From Cyanobacteria bacterium OH_PDB_112 (GTDB lineage Bacteria; Cyanobacteriota; Vampirovibrionia; Gastranaerophilales; CAJFVJ01): a stretch of 5,651 bases of DNA. The notes below the pieces were generated by a model. That model was not told the origin of the DNA, ran no database searches, and saw only the letters and a list, made by a program, of their open reading frames with translations. A program made the translations under genes and the position numbers. Of the stretch, positions 1-5,210 are shown piece by piece; the stretch's first letter is position 1; the number at the start of each line of letters is the position of its first letter. The stretch is from positions 1 through 5,651 of the forward strand of contig JAEWLZ010000271.1 of NCBI GenBank assembly GCA_023457295.1. Direction: 5' to 3'.

Positions 1-966
1 AGCTGGAGGAGTTCCGGGCACTCTGCGTTCCAAAATACGCGAATAATTCTCAATCCCGTTGCAATAACCCATTTCTTTTATCATTTCAATATCATAACGG
101 GTACGCTGTTCAAGTCTTTGCGCCTCGACTATTTTGTTTTGGTTGCGAAGCTCAACAAGACGGGCATTAAGCTCCCGACGAATCAGTTCCAAAGTAGTCT
201 CTACATCATCATCGTCAGAAAGGTAATGCACGGCAGGAAAAATCACGGCAGTATCACAAATTTCAAGGACTTCACCAGTAATTTGATTTATGCGGGTAAT
301 TTTTTCAATTTCATCACCCCAAAATCCGATACGCAAAATGGTATTTTCATAAGCAGGATGGATTTCTATAATATCACCGCGAGCCCTGAAAGTCCCACGC
401 TTTAGCTCAACGTCATTCCTTGAATATTGAACTTTCACCAAATAACGTAAAAAATCATCTCGGTCTATTTCATCGCCCACATTAACTTTAACCGCCCCTT
501 TAAAATAGTTTTCGGGTAAACCCAAACCGTAGATGCAGCTTACACTTGCAACCACAATTACATCATTCCGCTCATAGAGGCTTCGTGTGGTATTGTGGCG
601 CAGACGGTCAATTTCATCATTTATGGAAGCGGTTTTTTCGATATATGTATCAGTCCTCGGAATATAAGCCTCAGGCTGGTAATAGTCGTAATAACTTATA
701 AAATACTCAACGGCATTGTCGGAAAAAAGCTCCTTGAATTCGCTGTAAAGCTGTGCTGCGAGGGTTTTATTGTGGGCAATTACAAGAGTCGGCTTTTGGA
801 TGCGCTCAATTACATTCGCTATGGTAAAAGTTTTACCTGAACCTGTAACCCCAAGCAAAACCTGAGCATCCGCACCTGATTCAAGCCCTTCGACAAGATT
901 GTCGATAGCTTTTGGCTGGTCACCTGCGGGTTTGTGTGATGAAACTATCTTAAAATTTTTGCCCAT
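1..966 (-). CDS. uvrB: UvrABC system protein B, N-terminal part (partial, runs off left edge)
   Basis: UvrB is the damage-verifying, helicase-like subunit of nucleotide excision repair. It is loaded on DNA by UvrA and then recruits UvrC. The window holds the first 322 codons of a protein that is usually about 660-680 residues, read from ATG at 966 to the edge with no stop. Visible are HKPAGDQPKAI (11-21), the Walker A motif GVTGSGKT (39-46), NKTLAAQLYSEF, and the damage-probing beta-hairpin with YYDYYQPEAYIPRTDTYIEK (92-111), whose tyrosines fall at the same numbers as in E. coli UvrB. SCIYGLG (143-149), RGTFRARGDIIEI, RTRYDIEMIKEMGYCNGIENYSR and PGTPPA follow. The UvrA-interacting domain (about 150-250) is included. 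The DEAD-like motif II, helicase motifs IV-VI and the C-terminal UVR motif lie outside. AAAGG at 977-973, six bases before the ATG, supports the start. It is divergent from aroH. I saw no clear LexA box in the short spacer. Identification is secure. Confidence 0.97.
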   Translation of the reverse strand, partial: MGKNFKIVSSHKPAGDQPKAIDNLVEGLESGADAQVLLGVTGSGKTFTIANVIERIQKPTLVIAHNKTLAAQLYSEFKELFSDNAVEYFISYYDYYQPEAYIPRTDTYIEKTASINDEIDRLRHNTTRSLYERNDVIVVASVSCIYGLGLPENYFKGAVKVNVGDEIDRDDFLRYLVKVQYSRNDVELKRGTFRARGDIIEIHPAYENTILRIGFWGDEIEKITRINQITGEVLEICDTAVIFPAVHYLSDDDDVETTLELIRRELNARLVELRNQNKIVEAQRLEQRTRYDIEMIKEMGYCNGIENYSRILERRVPGTPPA

Positions 967-990
967 ATTATGCCTTTACGCTATGATTTT

Positions 991-1002
991 TATAATATTA
1001 TA
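991..1002. promoter_or_regulatory. Palindromic -10 element shared by divergent uvrB and aroH
   Basis: The 53-bp gap between the uvrB and aroH starts contains TATAATATTATA, a perfect 12-bp palindrome. It gives a consensus TATAAT on each strand (991-996 for aroH, 1002-997 for uvrB). The predicted transcription starts would leave leaders of about 17 nt (aroH) and 24 nt (uvrB), long enough to include the AAGGGGG site before aroH and the AAAGG site before uvrB. No good -35 box is visible at the usual spacing on either strand, so activity is inferred from the -10 symmetry and position only. Confidence 0.45.
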
Positions 1003-1019
1003 GCAACAAAGGGGGCAAA

Positions 1020-1382
1020 ATGACGACAAGAGCCATTCGCGGAGCTACTACCGTGGAAGAAAACACAAAAGAAGCCATAAAAGACGCTACTATTGAACTT
1101 TTAAGCGTAATTCTTTCTCAAAATAACCTAAAAAAAGAAGATATTTCTCATGTGATTTTTACCCTAACAAAAGATATTAATGCGGATTTTCCCGCAAAAT
1201 TCGCGCGCACAGAGCTGGGATTTGATGATGTTCCAATGATTTGCTCAAATGAAATTGAAGTCCCCAATTCTCTTCCTATGTGCATCAGAGCTTTGGTTGT
1301 TGTTAATTTAAACAAATCCCAAAAAGAAATCAGGCATATTTATCTTAACGGAGCTAAAAAACTCCGTCCTGATTTGAGTTAA
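1020..1382 (+). CDS. aroH: Chorismate mutase, monofunctional AroH type
   Basis: This enzyme catalyses the Claisen rearrangement of chorismate to prephenate, the first committed step to phenylalanine and tyrosine, in the cytoplasm. The 120-residue protein matches the Bacillus subtilis AroH family (trimeric, about 120-127 residues) along its whole length. All the active-site residues I know for that enzyme are present at the same numbers: Arg7 in RAIRGATTVE, Phe57 and Arg63 in FPAKFAR, Cys75 and Glu78 in ICSNEIEV, Arg90 in CIRALVVVN, and Tyr108 in RHIYLNGAKKLRPDLS. The protein ends just after the RPDLS motif, without the short extra tail found in B. subtilis. AAGGGGG (1009-1015) lies five bases before the ATG. 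It is divergent from uvrB. The next gene on the same strand starts 79 bp later with no terminator between them, so read-through is possible, although no functional link is evident. Secure. Confidence 0.96.
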   Translation: MTTRAIRGATTVEENTKEAIKDATIELLSVILSQNNLKKEDISHVIFTLTKDINADFPAKFARTELGFDDVPMICSNEIEVPNSLPMCIRALVVVNLNKSQKEIRHIYLNGAKKLRPDLS

Positions 1383-1461
1383 TTTTTGTAAATAAAATAA
1401 TACATAACTATCAAAAAAATTTCTTTACGGTGTTTTAACCTGCCAAGAGACAGAGGGAATT

Positions 1462-2505
1462 ATGCAAGTAACACCGCAAAGACAATCATATCAAGCTCAA
1501 ACCTCTTTCAAAGGGCTGCGAAGCAAAGACGCGCGTGCTCTTTTCGCACTCGATCTTGACGGGACTTTACTAAAAGGTACGGATGAAGAAATAAAAAAAG
1601 TTTTTGAATTAGCAAAAAAAGCCAACGCCATAGTAACTTATGCAACTGGTCAAACTAAAAAAGAATTTTTTCAAAAACAGCAAAAATATGCACAAAAAGG
1701 CATTAATATACCTACTCCAAATTATTTTGTTTCCAATAATGGACAATTTATCTACAAAAACATAGATGGTGAACTTGTAGAAGATATTAACTGGAGAAAA
1801 ATCTTAAAAGAAAAAACAAGTTTTGACAGAGAAATTGTTGTAGCTGCCATGCAAAAATTGGGTCAAAGCACCAAATATAAATACTCCCCAAAGAAAATAA
1901 CCGAATTAGAAAACTTTAAACACCCTCAGCTTGGAGGAATAGATATCCGTAAAAAAGAAGACCCTCATTTTTGGAACTCTAAAATCAGCTACTATGAGTG
2001 GAACCCCTCAGAACATATGGTTGAATATTTTGTGGCACATGACGTTGATATTCCGGCTTTAAAAATCGATATTAAAGACTCTCTAGCCACTAAAAATATA
2101 ACTCCCAAATTTATATATCACGAATACAACAAAGAAATCATGGATGCTTGTCCTGTTTCAATATTAAGGCAATCTCGCCCTTTAAGAGAAGATGAAAACG
2201 GAAAAATGAAAGTTTTATTTATTTGTCCTGCTGATAAAGCAGACGGGGTAAAATACTTAGGGCAAAAACTTAATATCTCGGAAAATGAAATATTATCCGC
2301 AGGAAATGACTCTAACGATTATAGCTTAGCAGATTTAAGCAAAACTACTGGAGCATTTTTTGTATGTGTAGGAAATGCTGTTCATTCGATTTTAGAACAT
2401 GCAAAAAAACTAAATTCAGACACAATAATATTTGCTAAAAGCCATGGTTCAGCAGGTATTGCAGAAGGTATAGAAACAATCATGGCAAGGTTTGGAACTA
2501 ACTAG
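1462..2505 (+). CDS. HAD-superfamily (subclass IIB-like) sugar-phosphate-type phosphatase with N-terminal SFKG tail
   Basis: This 347-residue protein is a haloacid dehalogenase-superfamily hydrolase, probably a phosphatase of the sucrose-6-phosphatase/Cof-like IIB type. Motif I is DLDGTLL, with nucleophile Asp31 and acid/base Asp33. Motif II is the ATGQ segment with Thr62 (most relatives have TGR). The motif III lysine is probably Lys259 in CPADKADGVKYLG. Motif IV is GNDSND (281-286), a variant of the usual GDSxND that keeps Asp286. The stretch at about 90-250 between motifs II and III is large enough for a C2-type cap, which would determine substrate choice. No substrate can be assigned. Residues 1-18 form a polar, Gln/Thr/Ser-rich tail ending in QTSFKG, ahead of the catalytic fold and outside the usual family boundary. 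There is no hydrophobic signal peptide. AGAGGG (1452-1457) supports the ATG. The end overlaps the convergent hydrolase gene by 8 bp. Superfamily secure, exact role unknown. Confidence 0.88.
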   Translation: MQVTPQRQSYQAQTSFKGLRSKDARALFALDLDGTLLKGTDEEIKKVFELAKKANAIVTYATGQTKKEFFQKQQKYAQKGINIPTPNYFVSNNGQFIYKNIDGELVEDINWRKILKEKTSFDREIVVAAMQKLGQSTKYKYSPKKITELENFKHPQLGGIDIRKKEDPHFWNSKISYYEWNPSEHMVEYFVAHDVDIPALKIDIKDSLATKNITPKFIYHEYNKEIMDACPVSILRQSRPLREDENGKMKVLFICPADKADGVKYLGQKLNISENEILSAGNDSNDYSLADLSKTTGAFFVCVGNAVHSILEHAKKLNSDTIIFAKSHGSAGIAEGIETIMARFGTN

Positions 2506-3325
2506 AAACTCTAGCGGCATAAACCCCTTCCAAAAAGTCCAAAACCTCATCATAAGCCCAATCACTATAATCATGAGAACCTTCATCCACAATAAAAAGC
2601 CTTGCATTACCATGTATTTTTGCGTTTTTTTCAGCCATACGATAATCGATAATCAAATCATTTTTACAATGACAAATCAAAAGGGGTGATTTTATTTTAT
2701 GAATTTTTCCTACCGTATTAAAAGGTTGTTTTGACGGGAAAAACTTCGCCAAACGGAAAAGACATTTACGTTTAAAACCAAATATAGGATGTTTGCAGCC
2801 GCTTTTTACAATATACTCTGAGGCTTCTTTTATTGTCGTGAAAGTACTTTCCAAGACAACTCCGCCCAAATTATATTTCGTTGCTACATCTGCTGCGACA
2901 GCACCTCCTAGAGAACGCCCCCAAGCGACAATGTCACTTTCTTTAAGTCCTTTTTGTTTAGTTAAAAATTCAACAGCAGACTCAACATCACAATAAATAC
3001 CATTTTCAGAAGGAATACCTTTACTTTTGCCATGTCCTCTGTACTCAATGGCAAAAACGCCATACCCGTTATCAGTCAAAACTTTATAAGGTTTTTGCAA
3101 GTATGCTATATGCTCTGCTTGCCCATGGCAATACAAAATAACCGGCTTACCGTCTTTAGAAGGTGAATACCAAGCATTAAGCGTGATTCCGTCTTTATTA
3201 TCAAAAAAGACTTCTTGCATAACACCTTTCAACTCAGGAAGCATCTCATCGAAGAATTCCCGCATTGGATAAAAAATTATTCGAGTTTCTATTTTAGTAA
3301 ACAATCCAGACAAAAACTTTTTCAT
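2498..3325 (-). CDS. Alpha/beta hydrolase (Bem46/serine aminopeptidase S33-like)
   Basis: This 275-residue protein has an alpha/beta-hydrolase fold, probably a serine esterase, thioesterase or peptidase-like enzyme. The order of motifs is complete. The oxyanion-hole segment is YCHGQAEH (His67-Gly68). EYRGHGKSKG follows (94-103). The nucleophile elbow is GRSLGG with Ser138. The acidic residue is probably Asp223 in CHCKND, although Asp227 is also nearby. The catalytic His251 lies in DEGSHDYSDW. The first 30 residues (MKKFLSGLFT, then IIFYP) are moderately hydrophobic and could touch the membrane, but they are not a clear signal peptide. Similar Bem46/ABHD-type proteins have this N-terminal layout. 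No Shine-Dalgarno sequence precedes the ATG at 3325, and a later ATG (Met21) has none either. The gene is convergent with the HAD phosphatase and separated from sepF by two terminators, so it is probably monocistronic. Fold and triad are clear. The substrate is unknown. Confidence 0.88.
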   Translation of the reverse strand: MKKFLSGLFTKIETRIIFYPMREFFDEMLPELKGVMQEVFFDNKDGITLNAWYSPSKDGKPVILYCHGQAEHIAYLQKPYKVLTDNGYGVFAIEYRGHGKSKGIPSENGIYCDVESAVEFLTKQKGLKESDIVAWGRSLGGAVAADVATKYNLGGVVLESTFTTIKEASEYIVKSGCKHPIFGFKRKCLFRLAKFFPSKQPFNTVGKIHKIKSPLLICHCKNDLIIDYRMAEKNAKIHGNARLFIVDEGSHDYSDWAYDEVLDFLEGVYAARVSS

Positions 3326-3331
3326 AGCAAC

Positions 3332-3363
3332 ATTTTATCAGAAATATTAAAATTTGTTTACAA
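3332..3363 (-). promoter_or_regulatory. Extended -10 promoter of the alpha/beta hydrolase gene, probably giving a leaderless mRNA
   Basis: On the minus strand TGATAAAAT (3340-3332) matches the extended -10 pattern TGnTATAAT in all but one base. A TTGTAA lies further upstream (3363-3358), at a long spacing of 20 bases. Seven positions after the last -10 base is 3325, the A of the gene's ATG. With no Shine-Dalgarno sequence in between, this predicts transcription starting at or next to the start codon. Inferred from sequence only. Confidence 0.5.
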
Positions 3364-3386
3364 TTTCAATATTTTTTTATTTAATC

Positions 3387-3410
3387 AAAAAAAAGGCGGT
3401 AAAACCGCCT
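3387..3410 (-). terminator. Intrinsic terminator downstream of sepF (distal)
   Basis: On the minus strand a perfect 7-bp GC-rich stem (AGGCGGT/ACCGCCT, at 3394-3400 and 3404-3410) with a 3-base loop is followed at once by seven Ts. It has no comparable T tract on the plus strand. It terminates leftward transcripts from sepF before they reach the hydrolase promoter, only about 24 bp further on. Confidence 0.88.
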
Positions 3411-3455
3411 ATTATCTTCTTCATCTTTTTCGTTTTTAAAATTTTACAAATCCCC

Positions 3456-3478
3456 AAAAAACGGAAATCCGTTTTTTT
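3456..3478. terminator. Bidirectional terminator downstream of sepF (proximal)
   Basis: AAAAAACGGA and TCCGTTTTTT pair around a two-base loop (3456-3465 with 3468-3477). The inner CGG/CCG core is short, but the hairpin is flanked by A and T tracts, so it reads as a terminator on both strands. It is the first terminator met by sepF transcripts, about 45 bp past the stop. Together with the stronger hairpin at 3387-3410 it forms a tandem pair. Confidence 0.65.
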
Positions 3479-3521
3479 GTTTTAATCAATGCCCAAAAAA
3501 GGGTACTTCATTTCTTGATAC

Positions 3522-3980
3522 TTACTTGGTTTGATTCCAAAAAGCATCTCTTATTCCGCGAGAACGCTCTGTTTCAGACTGAATAGCGATATTATTCGGA
3601 GTAAAGATAAATACACCTTCTCCGATTTTTTGCTGATTTCCGTCCAAAGCATGAGTAGCTCCTGACAAGAAGTCTACGATTCTTTGAGATTGCTCTTTGT
3701 CAAGTAAATGCAAGTTAAGAACAACTGATTTGCGTTGTCTTAAATTGTTTACGATTTCTAATGATTCTTCAAAAGATCTTGGCTCAATAACCATCACTTC
3801 ATAACCACGAGAATTAGGGTGATTAACCACTTTCAAGCTGCTACGAGTTTCAGGCTCAGACAAGTTTTCAGCAGGATAATCAACGCCAGCTCTATAGAGC
3901 TCGTCTAACATCTCATCTTCTTCTTCAAGACCTGAGACTAATCCTACAAATGATTTGATTTTACTAACTAATGCAGACAA
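3522..3980 (-). CDS. sepF: Cell division protein SepF, probable TTG start
   Basis: SepF anchors FtsZ filaments to the membrane and helps organise the septum. The C-terminal globular domain is clear: VMVIEPRSFEESLEIVNNLR, then KSVVLNLHLLD, then QRIVDFLSGATHALDG, and KIGEGVFIFTPNNIAI, the family core. I place the start at TTG 3980, giving 152 residues. GGAGG (3992-3988, within GAGGGAGGAAAG) sits seven bases before it, and the protein then begins with SALVSKIKSFVGL, an amphipathic helix like the N-terminal membrane-targeting helix of SepF proteins. The upstream in-frame ATG at 4001 would add seven polar residues (MTEGGKT) and has only a weak AGGA. An acidic, disordered linker (EEEDEMLDELYRAG and on) joins the helix to the core. 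The gene lies 29 bp after yggS, in the yggS-sepF order common in Firmicutes, Actinobacteria and cyanobacteria, and probably in one operon. Identity secure, start likely. Confidence 0.93.
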   Translation of the reverse strand: MSALVSKIKSFVGLVSGLEEEDEMLDELYRAGVDYPAENLSEPETRSSLKVVNHPNSRGYEVMVIEPRSFEESLEIVNNLRQRKSVVLNLHLLDKEQSQRIVDFLSGATHALDGNQQKIGEGVFIFTPNNIAIQSETERSRGIRDAFWNQTK

Positions 3981-3987
3981 TGTCTTT

Positions 3988-3992
3988 CCTCC
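3988..3992 (-). promoter_or_regulatory. Strong ribosome binding site deciding the sepF start
   Basis: GGAGG in a purine-rich run (3995-3984) is placed seven bases before TTG 3980. If the ATG at 4001 were the start, this sequence would lie inside codons 3-6, an unlikely place for so good a site. The competing AGGA (4011-4008), which overlaps the yggS stop, is weaker. Confidence 0.65.
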
Positions 3993-4009
3993 CTCAGTCA
4001 TTTTTATTC

Positions 4010-4669
4010 CTACTTAAATATTTTTGTACCGATTCTTACCATTGTTGAACCTTCTTTGGCGGCAATTAAATAATCATTACTCATACCCATCGAAAGCTCT
4101 TTCAAGGACAACCCAAAAGTACACTCGAGCTTTTCCTTCAAGTCCCTTACTTTTGCAAAAAGAGAAGAAAGATATCTTTCATCCTCCAAATAAGGAGCCA
4201 TTGTCATCAAACCTTCAACAGAAATGTTTTCAAGCTTAATTACATCAGGAAAAACCTCAAAAAGCCCATCTGATGAAAACCCGAACTTCGTATCTTCATC
4301 AGCTATATTAACCTGAAGTAAAACTTTCTGAACTAAATCCTTTTCTTTTGCTAAATCATTAATAGACCTTGCTAATTTCAAAGAATCAACAGAATGAATA
4401 TAATTAAAATTACCGATAATTTTTTTTACTTTATTAGTTTGCAAATGCCCTATAAAATGCCATATACAATCTTTTTTCATTTCATCCGGCAAAGACTCTA
4501 TCTTTACCAAAGCATCCTGCGCCTTGCTTTCCGCGAAATCTTTCACCCCTGCATTGTACGCCTCAATCATCTCTTGAGTTGACACATACTTGCTTACAGC
4601 AATAACTCGCCCTTCATATCCGCTCAGCTCATCCCTAATGTTTTTTATATTATCAGCAATAATGCTCAT
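4010..4669 (-). CDS. yggS: YggS/YlmE-type pyridoxal 5'-phosphate homeostasis protein
   Basis: Members of this family bind PLP in a single alanine-racemase-like barrel, have no firmly established enzymatic reaction, and influence vitamin B6 and amino-acid balance. The 219-residue length is normal. Lys27 in VIAVSKYV is the PLP Schiff-base lysine. WHFIGHLQTNKVKKI (70-84), HSVDSLKLA (92-100), QVNIADEDTKFGF (119-131), GLMTMAP (153-159) and the phosphate-binding SMGMSNDYLIAAKEGSTMVRIGT (193-215) follow in the standard order. One segment is unusual: after strand two most relatives read FGENxxQE, while this protein has FAESKAQD (45-52), losing the usual asparagine. AAGGAG (4678-4673) lies three bases before the ATG. 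It is the first gene of a yggS-sepF operon, an arrangement seen in many Gram-positive and cyanobacterial genomes next to division genes. Family assignment is secure. Confidence 0.94.
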   Translation of the reverse strand: MSIIADNIKNIRDELSGYEGRVIAVSKYVSTQEMIEAYNAGVKDFAESKAQDALVKIESLPDEMKKDCIWHFIGHLQTNKVKKIIGNFNYIHSVDSLKLARSINDLAKEKDLVQKVLLQVNIADEDTKFGFSSDGLFEVFPDVIKLENISVEGLMTMAPYLEDERYLSSLFAKVRDLKEKLECTFGLSLKELSMGMSNDYLIAAKEGSTMVRIGTKIFK

Positions 4670-4728
4670 AAACTCCTTTTCGCTCCAAGTTATTCAAAAT
4701 TCAATGTACAATTCAGATTATACACCTG

Positions 4729-4757
4729 ATTATAAAACAAATACCATAATTACACAA
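4729..4757 (-). promoter_or_regulatory. Candidate promoter of the yggS-sepF operon
   Basis: On the minus strand TTGTGT (4757-4752) is followed after 17 bases by TATAAT (4734-4729), giving a leader of about 50-60 nt. A second TATAAT occurs nearer the gene (4722-4717) without a clear -35 box, so a tandem start is possible. The -10 is a perfect match but the -35 only three of six. Confidence 0.4.
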
Positions 4758-4898
4758 ATACATGCACTAAAATAGATTTTACAACAAAAACACCATGCCG
4801 CAACCCCTCTAAACCCCTAATAACACTAGGCTATCGCCAGCCCCAACTTGTTAATATTTCTTAAAATAAGCTATTTTTGGTTGTAAAAATATCATCCC

Positions 4899-4975
4899 AA
4901 AGTATTAGTTCGGTAACTCAGGGTTGTTCATTTTTGCAAAATCAATACTTTAGTTGGAGGAAATTCCAACTTTTT
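4899..4975 (+). ncRNA. Candidate structured RNA or transcription attenuator
   Basis: A perfect 8-bp helix (AAAGTATT at 4899-4906 with AATACTTT at 4944-4951) encloses a small AGTT-CGGT-AACT hairpin (4907-4918) and a TTTTGCAAAA palindrome (4932-4941). It is immediately followed by a second hairpin with a T tract (4952-4975). The stacking of the two helices and the absence of any coding frame suggest a short plus-strand transcript or a leader element. I recognise no known riboswitch or small RNA family. A TTGTTA (4848-4853) with TATTTT (4872-4877) could be its promoter. AT-rich sequence can fold by chance, so this stays tentative. Confidence 0.3.
4952..4975 (+). terminator. Terminator-like hairpin ahead of the flagellin unit
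   Basis: AGTTGGA (4952-4958) pairs with TCCAACT (4965-4971) around a six-base GGAAAT loop and runs straight into TTTTT (4971-4975). The stem is only seven pairs with three G-C pairs, so it is a modest terminator. On the minus strand no T tract follows. It implies plus-strand transcription from further left, where no gene is seen. Confidence 0.45.
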
Positions 4976-5026
4976 CCCGATATTCAAACAATAAAAAATC
5001 ATATATTATGAAATCACAAAGGAGAT

Positions 5027-5077
5027 ATGTGTTTCGTAAAAAATATTTTTAAAAAGAGTGACAAGGCAGTCCTCTAA
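5027..5077 (+). CDS. Possible 16-codon small ORF in the flagellin-unit leader
   Basis: The reading frame MCFVKNIFKKSDKAVL follows an AAAGGAG (5018-5024) identical to the sites of the two genes downstream. The gap to the ATG is only two bases, shorter than normal. A GTG at 5029 in another frame, with a better gap, would give just seven codons. The peptide is basic with a hydrophobic start. It could be a leader peptide, a small protein or a chance ORF. I recognise no family. Confidence 0.2.
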   Translation: MCFVKNIFKKSDKAVL

Positions 5078-5210
5078 AAGTCACAAAGAAAAGTATTTGA
5101 CCCGTACGTTTAGAAAATTATGGCGGCTTCTGCATATTAAATTATTGAAGCTATTAAGCCAAAGCGTGGCGTGAAAAAATACGATTTTCATCAAAACAAA
5201 GGAGTATGTT

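Larger units (their letters stand above)
4670..5210. other. 541-bp intergenic region between yggS and the flagellin unit
   Basis: No protein of ordinary length is supported here on either strand. From left to right I see the yggS ribosome site and promoter; a 9-bp inverted repeat (TTTTACAAC at 4777-4785, GTTGTAAAA at 4880-4888) enclosing a C-rich patch with two AACCCCT copies (4802-4818); a structured, terminator-ending stretch (4899-4975); a possible 16-codon ORF (5027-5077); and a hairpin-rich leader (5055-5160) before the AAAGGAG of the gene at 5211. No convincing sigma-28 (TAAA-N15-GCCGATAA) or sigma-54 (GG-N10-GC) promoter is visible, although CCCGATAT (4976-4983) matches the sigma-28 -10 without a matching -35. 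Confidence 0.6.

Noticed and set aside
118..840. Two plus-strand open frames (118-405 and 595-840)
   Set aside because: They lie antisense inside uvrB, whose minus-strand translation matches the family continuously. No ribosome site or recognisable product.
1348..1367. ACGGAG/CTCCGT hairpin at the end of aroH as a terminator
   Set aside because: The stem is good, but it lies in conserved coding sequence (GAKKLRP) and no T tract follows directly.
2793..2996. Plus-strand open frame antisense to the alpha/beta hydrolase
   Set aside because: It covers the nucleophile-elbow region of the hydrolase in another frame. No recognisable domain.
3215..3439. Plus-strand open frame crossing the hydrolase start and the terminator
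   Set aside because: It reads through a terminator hairpin and the hydrolase promoter. Composition is typical of a chance frame.
4024..4775. Three plus-strand open frames opposite yggS
   Set aside because: They are antisense to a complete, well-conserved yggS. No start site of quality.
4976..4983. CCCGATAT as a sigma-28 -10 for the flagellin unit
   Set aside because: The -10 resembles GCCGATAA/T, but no TAAA lies about 15 bases upstream, and it sits right after a terminator-like hairpin.
5008..5049. 14-codon basic ORF starting at ATG 5008
   Set aside because: No ribosome site upstream. The AAAGGAG lies inside the frame instead.
5121..5134. TGGC...TGCA as a sigma-54 promoter
   Set aside because: The GG to GC distance is 8 bases, not the required 10.
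4670..5210. tRNA, CRISPR array or known riboswitch in the large gap
   Set aside because: I looked for cloverleaf arms, regular repeats with spacers, and conserved riboswitch cores, and found none.
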